64,000 nt of DNA, taken from Prototheca cutis. Taxonomy: Eukaryota; Chlorophyta; Trebouxiophyceae; Chlorellales; Chlorellaceae. The position numbers and the translations under genes were made by a program. The notes below the pieces were generated by a model, which made no database searches, was not told the origin of the DNA, and saw nothing but the letters and a program-made list of their open reading frames with translations. The stretch is taken from NCBI GenBank assembly GCA_002897115.2, contig BCIH01000006.1, forward strand, positions 891,156 to 955,155. Direction: 5' to 3'. Below are positions 40,378-50,256 of the stretch, piece after piece (positions within the stretch are counted from its first letter, which is position 1; every line of letters starts with the position of its first letter).

Positions 40378-42466
40378 CTACCGCCCTGCGGTGTCCTTGG
40401 CTGGGGCCCCGTGGGCATTGGCCCTCTGGTCTGTCTGCAGATGAAAGGGCTCCTGGCTGGTGGGTGGCCTGGGGGCCACGGCAGGCACGCCCTTGGTCCG
40501 ACTTTCCTCCGAGAACATGCTCCTCCTGCGCGTTATTCGTCGAGTGTGGGGCAGTGGGGCAGGAGGGCAGGGTAGGCGTGGAATTTTGGTTGGCCGGGGA
40601 GTGCACAGACCCAGGGCGGTGGTCCCACTGCCAAATGCCAACTGGTTCGTTTGGCCCACCAGCATCCCTCCACTCTCCTTGAACCCGACAAACAAAGGAA
40701 GAAACCCTGCTCTTTCATTCGGCACCATACAAGCCAACATCCCAATCACCTGAGTGGCCGGGCCTTGAACGGGGGCATGGCTGCCATCTCCTCGACCTCC
40801 ACTTCTTCCCGCGGCTTGAACCGCGGCGGGCGCGTGCGCTTGCGCGTCGCCAACGCTGGCGACTGCGGCAGCGTCAGCCTGCCGGGGCCACCCCGCGCAC
40901 CCGTCTGCTGAGATGCCCCGGCACCAGCACCGCTGTTCCCCCGAAGCTGCTGCACGCCAGTCGACCGGGTCTGCACCCGACCTTCAAACTCTGCAATCCG
41001 TTCCGCACGCGATTTCCAAGGCGACCGCCGCTCTCCTGCTGCATTGCTGGTAGTGACTTCCTGCGGAAGATAGTGGGGGTCATAGGATAACAGCGCACCA
41101 TCACATGCAGCATTTGTGTTCTGCATGTGGGCCAACCCTGCATGCCAAGTCCAAGGCATCATGGCCATGTATTATTGCCAATGGGGAAACCAAACATAAC
41201 AACGCAGAACAAATTGGCCAGTTGATGTCCTAGGGTTTGCCAACAAGGGCTCCTACAGAACTGACCTGTCGAGCTGGTGCCTGAGATCGCGTGAGCATGC
41301 CGTGATGCCGCGGTTTCTTCTTCTCCGATGATCCCTCTGAAGCAGCAGCCGCTGAAGCTGGACGAGGTGGGGCGCTCGCAGGTTCACGGGGGCGCTTTGG
41401 TGCGGGGACCTGCCGCTGCCGGGTGGCCTTGCCTGTCAGGCCACCGCCCCGGGGCCCGGCTTGTTGCAGCGGCTCGGGCGACACGGCGGGGCCGGGGTCA
41501 TCGGAACGCGGCGCTGCTTCCTCCACCGTCGCCCCAGCGTGCTGGGCAGTCTCTGGCTCCTGGGGATTGGAAGCTCCCAGAAGTTCGGGGTCGTACAGCA
41601 AATCCGTCGTCCTGCGGATTGCATGGTGGCGACGGAAGAAGGCTGGCCGGTATTGGTTTTGTTTGGCTGCATGCAACGAGTGCAGAGAACCAACAGTGCA
41701 AAATGGGCTTCACCATCTCCTTCGTTGCGGAGGTCTGGAATCCTTTTGAGAAAAAAGAATGCTTCCGCCAGTCAGAGGCGCCCGACTGGGGCCCAACCCT
41801 GCAGCCCACCTGTCGCCAGCTGCCTCGGGGGAGTATGCGTTCTCGTCCCCTTCAAGCACTGCTTCCCGAGCCTCGGAAGCCAAAGCTGCTTCCACCACAA
41901 CGTTGGTGATGGAGGCCAGGGCGGGGCGACCAACACCGGGCTTGGAATGTGAAGGCTGCTTGGGGGGGCTGGACAGCTTCTTCTGGAGGCACTGCGGGGC
42001 ACGCCATGGAGCGGGGCAACATGAGATGCTGGAGAGAGATTTATGCGCACGGTGGAATGCATTTTTCATGGGACTGCACTTCAGCAGTACCAGCCACTTT
42101 TCACTGTCCTGGCAGCATGCAAGTCGAGATGGCCTCACCTGAACTGCTGCACTGGGCTGTGCCGGTTGCTCCCGGGCATCTTTACTCTCTGGTGGGGTCC
42201 TCAGGCCTGCACGAGTGTTGCTCAGCAAGGGTCCTGCACTGTAACATCGCAGTCCAGGGCTGAAATGCCTTGAACATGACATTCCTGGAACCGGCGCGCC
42301 ATGAGCCGAACAACCCGTCACCTTCTGGCGCATCGGTATCGAACCAGGCGTCTGGCCGAGGCTCGGAGTCGGGACTCCCCTGGCCAAAGTCGTAGAACCG
42401 AGGCGCGTCAAACTCAAACCTGGCATCCGACTTGGGCTGCATGTCGTCATGTGACTGCACTGACAT
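40378..42466 (-). CDS. TPX2: TPX2 spindle assembly factor (Aurora-A activator)
   Basis: TPX2 is a Ran-regulated microtubule-nucleating protein that activates Aurora kinase at the spindle. The N-terminus around 42440 reads ARFEFDAPRFYDFGQG, matching the Aurora-binding YSYDAPSDFINF of human TPX2, then PDAWFDTDAP. Middle exons are low complexity but contain SPPKQPSHSKPGVGRPALAS and PRHHGMLTRSQAPARQ. The exon at 41060-40750 ends RKRTRPPRFKPREEVEVEEM then PPFKARPL, the conserved TPX2 block. The final exon has RRITRRRSMFSEESRTKGVP and PTSQEPFHLQTDQRA, the XKLP2/TPX2 signature, and stops at 40378. The start is probably 42466 (MSVQSHDDMQPK); 42586 is an in-frame alternative. The protein looks short beside land-plant TPX2. 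Confidence 0.82.
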
Positions 42467-43211
42467 TGTGTGATCAAGTCCGAGAGCGCCGCGCCTCACG
42501 CCCGGAAGAGTTCGGTGATCATGGCTTGCCCAGCTCTCGATGCCGTGCTCTTGATCTGTGGCTTTTGAGGCAGCTTCGTTCTTCACATAGCAGTGTGCAC
42601 GGCCATGATTTATGATTCTCTGCGATCCTACAAAGGCGCGGGGCCCTGAGATTGTCAGAAGATGCGGCAGACTACGCTGCGATGGCTGTTATCCCGAGGG
42701 GTTTTAAAGAGAGCCATGCTGCGGTCTTCAAAACTTGCCGCGCAGCACCCCGATCTCGGGGCCAAAGGCGATGCACGCATCGAAGCCCAAAGCGCTGCAA
42801 GGAGGCCAACCACCCGCCCATGCGTCGATATTTTTAGTAGGCAGCACCCGTTCTTTCAAGTTCTAATGCGATCGAGGCCTTTCAAGAGGCTTGCGGAGCT
42901 TTGAAGACCCCTCGGAGGTCCTACATGGCACCGTGTTGACTGCTCACCTGAACGATGCAAGTGGCCAATGGAGCGAGACCTGCAGGGGTTGCAGGCGGTG
43001 GAAATCGCAAGCAAAGTGTCCACAGAAAGGCACGCGACACATGGCTCGAGGCATTCGATGGTTTTCTCTGTCTGGGTAGAAGGCCGGGGTGCCTGTGTGG
43101 ATGCCACAGGCCTGTGAGCGCCCATTTTCATGCCGGCAACCGGCTTCGAGACCCGGGGTGAACCGGGATGTGACATGAACAGGCAAAATTCCAAGGGCCC
43201 CTGCTTCCCCA
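42467..43211. other. Intergenic stretch between TPX2 and the oxysterol-binding-like gene
   Basis: About 750 bases hold both 5' regions. Early exons of the plus-strand gene may lie here but none could be identified. Confidence 0.4.
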
Positions 43212-44985
43212 GGTAGACCGCCACACTGCCGTGGCCAGTCTGCTGCTCAAGGCTGACCTGGCACCCGATCCGCTGGAGCGCATGCTTGCCATTTCCAGGA
43301 ACGCTCGCGCGGTTGTTGGAGGTTGATGTGACGGGCCAGTTGCTTGCGCGTGGCATCCAGCAGCCTATTTTGTTATCGGGTCATGGCATGGTATCAGGGA
43401 AGCAGGCAGGGAGCGTTCCCGAGGGGGGCTTTTCCCAGGATGAATGACGCTCCTACTCAGCTGCCCAGTTCATCCCCCCCCCCCCCATCTCTGAGAAGAC
43501 CGTGCAGGGTGGTGCTGACACTGGTGACGGACCTGTTTCGGCCTGGCCAGGGACTTGCTGATGTCCCGGTAGTCATCCTGGGCCAGCACACCATGTCCCA
43601 CCGGGAGCTCTGTGCGTTGGTGTGGTCGTTGGCCGGGGGGCCAGCTAGTGTCCAGGCTGGATGTGCGCCCGGATGCGTGTATTTTGTCCGGTTTTGTTTT
43701 GCTTCTCGTCATGTCCATTCCTCTGCAACCTGCCGCCCTGCTTCTCTGCTCCAGCGGAGAAGCACCGGGGAGACATGGTCGCGGTGATGCTTCAGGAGAT
43801 TTGCTCCTACGACCCGGATGACAAGGTCACCGTGATCCAGGGCAAGACCAAAGGGCCTGAGATTGCCGAGTGCGTGCTGCAGGCTTGCCCTGCAGCCTCG
43901 GTCAGGACCCAGCGTGGCGCGCTGGGCGCGCTGGGCGCCGCGTCGGGGCCACCTTTTCTCGAAATCAACCTTCAGGTACGCGGGTAGAGTGTTGTGTGGA
44001 TGGATGGATGCGTGCATGTGTGTTCTGGTCTGTCCCTTGCTAGTGGTCCTTTTTGCATATTTCCCACTTGAAATAGCCATTGAAACAGGCCCATTGCAAG
44101 AAAGGCAACCCTTTCCAATCTGGCAGGCCAACGGTCAGGTCAAACTTCCGAGGCAGGAGGAGACCTACATTTTCACGCTGCCCACGCTGCGCTTCCTGGA
44201 GCCCCTTGCCGAGGTGAGAAGCAGGGCGTGGTGCCCGTCATGGGTTGCGCAAGCATTATATCGACTGCTGCACAGGGTGCTGCCTTTGGGACATCCTGCA
44301 TCACCCGTCCTGAGTGAATGTGCAGGCGCCCATGATGTAGCTCCCCCTGCACCTTTCCCTCGTACCCGCAGGCATGCCCCGTGGAGCTGGGCGGAGCCTG
44401 CACCATTTCCTGCCCTGCATCTGGTCTGACTGCGACGCTGAAATTCCGGGACGAGCACGCGGTCAAGGGGTACGTCCAGCGCCGGGGGTCGGACGTGCGG
44501 GTGGCTTCCTTCTCGGGAGCCTGGGACACCGCAGTGAACGTGGAAGTCCCGGAACTGGGGGCCGCGGGAACGGTGTTTGCGGCGCGGCCCCAGACGCCCC
44601 CTGTCCTGACCACCGTCAGCCTGGCCGTGCCGGGGCCCCAGCGTGCCATGCGTCTCTGGTCCGCCATGCTCCAAAGCATGTACTACGTCGACACCCAGCA
44701 GGTGCGGTTTCTTGGACAGGACGGATTTTCATGCGTGGTTATTTTTATCAGATCAATGGAACCGAGGACTGGATTTTGGTGCTGGCCTTGCTGCATGCTG
44801 ATGGCTGGAACTCTCAACATGCAGAGAGTGTTTCTGCGACCCCCTCCCCATGGACCAATCCCACCCGGCCCCTGTCCATTTCCCAGGCGGCGACCTTTGG
44901 AAAAAAGGCAGAGGCCCTGGCGCAGGACATTGCGCCGTATCTGAAAAATTCCTTGATGTACGAGGTCGCCGAAGGCATAAAGTAA
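43212..44985 (+). CDS. Oxysterol-binding protein-related (ORP/OSH-like) lipid transfer protein, 5' end unresolved
   Basis: Likely a cytosolic lipid-transfer protein. The clearest homology is in the C-terminal half: PPFLEINLQ (43949-43975) spliced to ANGQVKLPRQEETYIFTLPT (44131), then VELGGACTISCPASGLTATL (44378), FSGAWDTAVNVEV and RAMRLWSAMLQSMY (44645). These align with OSH6/ORP YVFTFPTLHI, VELxGxxxIxCxxTG, the GxW strand and xxRxxW. A stretch near 43230-43330 (LLLKADLAPDPLERMLAISR) resembles the ORP segment preceding the lipid pocket. The hallmark SHHPP loop was not found. The last exon gives GKKAEALAQDIAPYLKNSLM and stops at 44983-44985, but that stop overlaps a GTAAGA donor-like site, so a further exon is possible. 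The start coordinate is only the first recognisable segment. Confidence 0.55.
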
Positions 44986-45967
44986 GAAAGTGCTTGAATC
45001 TTTGAGAGTCTAGTTGGGAACATGCAGTTCCTTTTTTGGGGGGGGGGGGGGGGGGGGGCTGGCTCTGCAGGTCCACAACCCTCATGATGTACAGGACTGC
45101 ACGTCTGTTGGTCAGTCCAATGACACCACATATCACCAATACACAGGGCCGCCAAGGGTGGAAACATCCAGGAAGACGATGAATTGCGCAGCGGCGCTGC
45201 TGCGTTGGCGCTGCCGCCAGTTGTGAGACGCGCTCGTGAAGTCGAAGGTCGGAGCCTGGTGTACCAACTCCATTACAGTGTCCAAGCCATGCTGGACTGA
45301 TTTGCTGCGGTCTGTCCCTGCTGATCAAGCAATCAAGGAAATCCACATGACAAAAGTGGTTGCACGAGTGTCGGCTCGGGAAACTGCAGCTGTGGCTGTG
45401 GCCGGGTGCCCGACCCTGCCGCCCACCCATGCACGAATTCTGGTGACGTGACTTGTGACCGTGTCCATGCCACACGCACCTGTGCTTCGTCCAAGAAACT
45501 GTCTTCAAGGCATTTCACAAATGGTTGGGATGGCGAGAGAAGCACATGGTTCGCCACGGCGAGGACACGGGTGCAGTTTATCACGCTAGCACGACAGGTG
45601 GTCAGCAAGCATTCCAGCCGCCAATCTGTCGGCGGGAATCGTGCTCGTTGTTAAGCACGCCCTGAACCGGGTACAGCACGAACGGGTGCGCAAGGGTGCA
45701 TAAAACATGCATGTGTGAGGTGGAATAATTGATTGCTGACAATAACTCCCATCGATGGACATTTGATGATGTTTCGATCGCCGGATGTGGGTGTGGGTCC
45801 CCCCGCTCTCCCGCGCTCCCCACGGTCGGTTGGGACAAAAACACAGGACTTCCGACACGCCCCGCGCACTGCCGTTCGTCAATAAGCTCGCGCCTCGTCG
45901 CCGGTCCGCAACAAAATTTTGAATTCGCATACCGCAGTTCGGGTCAGCCACACTTTCCCCGCTCGCC
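44986..45967. other. Intergenic region upstream of histone H1
   Basis: It contains a run of about 20 G (45039-45058). No gene was recognised. If the ORP-like gene continues, its 3' exon would start after the CAG near 45070. Confidence 0.4.
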
Positions 45968-47307
45968 ATGCCCACTACCAAGGCCTCCATGCCTCGAAAG
46001 GCCCCAACCCACGCCCCGTTTCGGGAGCTGGTGCTCAACGCGGTGCGCTCGCTGAAGGAGCGGTCCGGAAGCTCGACATACGCCATCCGCAAGAAAGTCG
46101 CCAGCGAGACTTCCAGCCTGTCGGGACCTTGGGAGAAGGCGGTGTCTCGCGCCATCAAGCAGCTCGCGGAGCAGGGCGTGCTCGTGAAAGAGAAGGCCTC
46201 GTTCAAGCTCGCGCAGGCGGCTCGGAACCTGCAGGGCCCCGACTCGAAGAAGAAGGTGCGCCGATCCGTGCTTTCGGAACGTATACGGATGGATTCTGGG
46301 GGTTCCATGGGGTTTGGGCCAGAGGGTCCTGGCTTGGTTGACCTCGTCCTTTTCGGAGTTCCGGTTTGGGATAATTTGCTGGGGTTCGCCCGGCAATCTT
46401 CCGTCCTTGGTGCGGATGGACCCCCAGCGTGAATCGGAGGCCTGGGGCCGAGATGCTTCCAGTTTGTGCGTTGCTCAGTGGTTGTGCCTCGAGGAGTGGC
46501 AGAATGTGCTCGATGTGGACTGGGTTTGCCAGTGGTCTGGCAGTAGAACATGTTCGCCAGATGCCTCCTGTGCTGGGCGGGCCCTGCCTCCTGTGGCCGG
46601 TGTGTCTGCCGCTGTGGACCTCCGTCGTGCTGTGGAGCACGCTGGAGATCCAAAAACTGCAAAACGATCTGGTGATGCTAAGCAGGCGCTCTACCGACTG
46701 AGCTAATAGCCCGTACATGGGATTCTGGACCATCCAGGAATTGAACCTGGGACCTCCTGCAGATCAGATGATCGATGCCCTGTGGCACATACTGATGGAA
46801 CTTAGCCCCTTATCCCCCCACCTGCAGACCGCCAAGCCAACAGCTAAGAAGCCTGCTGCCAAGAAAACCCTGGCTGCGGCCAAGGCGCCCACGAAGAAGG
46901 CCGCCAAGGCCGCCAAAGAGGCTGTCACCAAGGCTGTAGAAGCTGTCAAGGAGACCGTGGCCCCCGCTGAGGAGCCTGCCAAGCCTGTGGCCCCGAAACA
47001 GACAAAGAAACCTGCGGCGGTGAAGAAGGCCAAGGTGCCTGCTGCGGCGAAGAAGGCCAAGGTGCCTGCTGCGGCGAAGAAGGCCAAGGTGCCTGCTGCG
47101 GCGAAGAAGGCCGCTCCCGCCAAGAAGGCCAAGGCGCCTGCCACACCCGCGGCTTCCAAGCCCAAGAAGGAGGTGACCGTGGTCAAGGAGGCAACGTCCA
47201 AGACCCTGAAGCCCAAAGCCAAGCCCACCAAAGCTGTGGCGGCCCCCAAGAAGCCCAAAGCCGCTCCGGCCAAGACGAAGACAAAGGCCGCACCCAAGAA
47301 GAAGTGA
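45968..47307 (+). CDS. H1: Linker histone H1
   Basis: H1 binds linker DNA and compacts nucleosomes. Exon 1 (45968-46255) holds the winged-helix globular domain: THAPFRELVLNAVRSLKERS, STYAIRKKVAS and AVSRAIKQLAEQGVLVKEKA. The donor is at AAG/GTGCGC. Exon 2 starts near 46829 after CACCTGCAG and encodes a Lys/Ala/Pro tail with three tandem copies of AKVPAAAKK, ending TKTKAAPKKK with TGA 47305-47307. The roughly 570-base intron carries a permuted tRNA gene on the opposite strand. Unlike the core histones in this window, no GGTGTT...AACACC palindrome follows the stop, suggesting ordinary polyadenylation. Confidence 0.93.
46652..46664 (-). terminator. Pol III terminators after the permuted tRNA
   Basis: On the minus strand, TTTT (46664-46661) and TTTTT (46656-46652) occur 11-24 bases beyond the end of the 5' half, where a Pol III terminator is expected. 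Confidence 0.75.
46676..46761 (-). tRNA. Circularly permuted tRNA-Ala (AGC)
   Basis: On the minus strand the 3' half comes first (46761 to 46726) and the 5' half second (46712 to 46676), with 13 bases between. Rejoined 5' half then 3' half, they give exactly 73 nt. Acceptor GGGCTAT pairs with ATGGTCC (seven pairs, G3:U70 and one other G-U). D arm is GCTC/AGTCGGTA/GAGC and base 26 is G. Anticodon stem CCTGC pairs perfectly with GCAGG around loop TTAGCAT (anticodon AGC). Variable loop is AGGTC, T arm CCAGG/TTCAATT/CCTGG, discriminator A. U8, A14, G18, G19, A21, T54, T55, C56 and A58 are all in place. G3:U70 is the alanine identity element. The break falls between positions 37 and 38, the normal tRNA intron site. 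Box B (GGTTCAATTCC) therefore precedes box A (TAGCTCAGTCGG). Confidence 0.9.
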
Positions 47308-47615
47308 ACTTTGGACAGCCTTCTGGCACATTTGGTGCCATCATTGGTGACGCGAAAGAGCCGACATGCACCGGCTCGCAGACAACTGACTGTTACTGAC
47401 CCGACGATGTGACTGATGTGTTTCCAGCTGTGCGGCTGGCAAGGGCGGAAACTCCCCCCCATTACCATGTGTGGCATTCGCGAGCGGCAGGGTGTGCTCC
47501 CGTCCACACCAACCCACTCACCCTGCCACTGCATTGCCCCATACTGTGTGCATCATGACTGTGTCCTTTAAAACAAGCTTTCATGCGCATGTCACTCTAT
47601 TGCGAGAGCCACAGC
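47308..47615. other. Intergenic spacer between convergent H1 and PA200
   Basis: About 300 bases of 3' flanks; no gene was recognised. Confidence 0.5.
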
Positions 47616-50203
47616 TCAGACAAAGTATGATGCCGGGTGTGCCACTTCGCGGACAGACTCCCACTGCTCAGGCGTCAGCTGGTCTCTCACCGCCTCGAGC
47701 CCGGTTTCCTGTCGTCGGGGGAGCGAGGCGGAGTTGGGCGAGGCTGGCGCAGAAGCCAGCCCAGTGTGCAAGCATAACCCCAGCTGAGCTTGTTCCGCAT
47801 GCACACTGTGGCAGCAGAGTCTTGCCGATGGTCGCGACTCCTCCTCCCGTGACAACAACAACAACAGCACCGCACCTCGTGTGTTCGTCTGAACTCTGCC
47901 AGCGTCTTTGTCACCGTGGTCCTGCCGAAAGAAAGAAGGAAGCGGCTGTTGGTGTTCTGTGACTTCTTGGCACCGTACAGAAGGCATGCCATCTGCAGGT
48001 CCCTCCTTTTCATCGCGGCCCAAAGAAAACAATTTCCTGCTATGGCCATCATCCCAAACAATCCCTCAAATCCCCCCCCCCCCCCCCCCCCCACACACAC
48101 ACACAGAAAAAAAGAGTCAAATGGTCGACAACCGACCTGATCGGGGGAGGCTCGCCGGCGAGACGGACGAGTGCCATGAGCACACCTGGCAACCAAGAAG
48201 GCACGTCGTAAGGGCAGGAAAGCACAAACGCGCGCAAGCCCTGCACGGCCGCGTGACGTCGTGCCAGACTGGCCTGCGGCGCTGTTGCAGGCAGCGGCGG
48301 CAGGCCCGGTGCTGTCACCGTTGTCGTCGTTGACGGCGCGGAGTCCCTGGTGGTCGTCGTCGCTCCCCCAACACTGCTCTCACCCCTCCCCCGAATCGCC
48401 CCGGTTCTGGATCGTTTGGAGGGCAGGAGGCGCTCCGCATCAGCCAGAAAGGCTTGGCGCAGGCGCTCGGCAGGCTTCGGTCCCAGACCCTTGAGGAGCC
48501 CCGACAGCGTGGCGGCCGCAAGGTCCCGGACTTCGAGTTTGTCGTCGGCCAGCCTTTCCACCACCGTGGCCACCAGGCTCTCCGTGCCCCGTGGGCCCAG
48601 CAGGAAGACGTGTCGGAACCAAAAGTATTGCGCAAACACAAGCGCCGCGGCGCGCTCCGGCCAGACCTCGGCCCGCGTCGCGGCGGTCAGCGCCTGCAGC
48701 GCCGTGTCGGCCAGCGCGGCGCTGCCCAGCGGCTGGTATTTCAGCAGCGACAGCGCGCGGCGCGCCGCCAGCGACACCGCCTGCAGCTGGCCGGGGATCA
48801 CACGCTGCATGCGCAGCAACCCGGGCAGCAGGCGCAGCAGCCAGGGCGCCAACACCGAACCTGCGCCCAGCTGCACCGCCTGCGTCAAAAATTCCACCGC
48901 GTAAGCCACGCGCGCCATCGCTGTCACACAGTTGGTTGAGATGGTTGAGCGGGGTTGATTTTGCTCGGGGGACGGGGACGGGTTCGGACGAGCACCTCCC
49001 GCGCACTGCTCCTCCTCCTCAGACAAGCAAGAAAACACCCCTTGCTCCCTGTCGTCTCCACAAACCCTACAGAACTATCACGCACCCTGCTGGAACTCGG
49101 GGGTGGCTGTGCCGGACGTTTTGCCTAGCAACGCCCCCGCGGCGGCCAAGTTGCCCATGGACGGCGATGACCCCAGCAGTGTCTCGGCGTCTGCCTGCAT
49201 GAGCACCGCCGAGCCCGGGGAGGGCTCGGGCCCTTCGTCCCCGGCACTCCCATCGCTGTCGACAGGCACCTCCACCTCTGATGGCGTCAGCCCCAGCGGC
49301 GCCGCCGGTTCGGGAGCCAGCACGGGTTCGGAGCCTTCCCCGAGCTCCATCACATCTTCACCAGACCGCGTGGTGGCCGGCGATGGCCGGGCCTGCGGAG
49401 GCGACCCAGACGCCGCAGACCCTGCAGCAGCAGCGCCGTTGGTCTGCGGCACCGGCCCGCCGGCTGATGCGTTCTCACGAGCTGCGGCAAACATGGTCGT
49501 CACGTGGTCATCGAACTGATCGACGAGCTCGTTCAGCTCCGACTCCACAAGCGGCAGCAGCGCCAGCCGTGCGCCGCTCAGCTGTGATGTCGTCGTTCCT
49601 ATTTCAGAGCCCTTGACCATGGGATCTGCGCCGTCCAGCAGCCAGGGCCGGCTGTCACTGAGCCGGATGCCGCCACCACTACCAACCCCGCTCTTCTCAT
49701 CCATCGACGCAATGTCCGCTTGGTCCAGAACCGAAGAGGTCAGCAGCGCGCCGAGACTGGCCGCAGTCACGCGGACCAGCTGTCCTGGATGCGTCGCATG
49801 GCTCGGCATCTCCCGCAACAGATCCTCCTGTGTTTGGAAGGGTGGTTTGGGGGTGAGGTGTGTGTGTGTGTGNGGGGGGGGGGGGGGGGGGGGATAGTTT
49901 GGTTTTGAGAGGGTGCCATCTGTCCGAGGTCTATGCTCACTCGCTCACGTGGTGCTGCCAGGTTTCAAGCGTACTCAGCTCACCCCAAAACTCTATTTGA
50001 AATCGCAAGGTCCCATACCCGTAATGCATGTCACAAATAAATAATCCAATTCCTTCCCACAACCAACTCAACACGATGCCCACACGTACCCAGAGGCGGA
50101 TGAGGAAAGGCGGATGCGCACGGTTGCCCAGCACGATGGCAATCTCCGTCAGCAGGCTCGCCAGGTACTGCAGCCGGCGGTACAGCACGCCCGAGGACGA
50201 ACC

Positions 50204-50256
<53 letters not shown>

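Noticed and set aside
42330..42350. Box-B-like GGTTCGATACC on the minus strand
   Set aside because: No T stem or other tRNA arms form around it, and it lies within TPX2 coding sequence.
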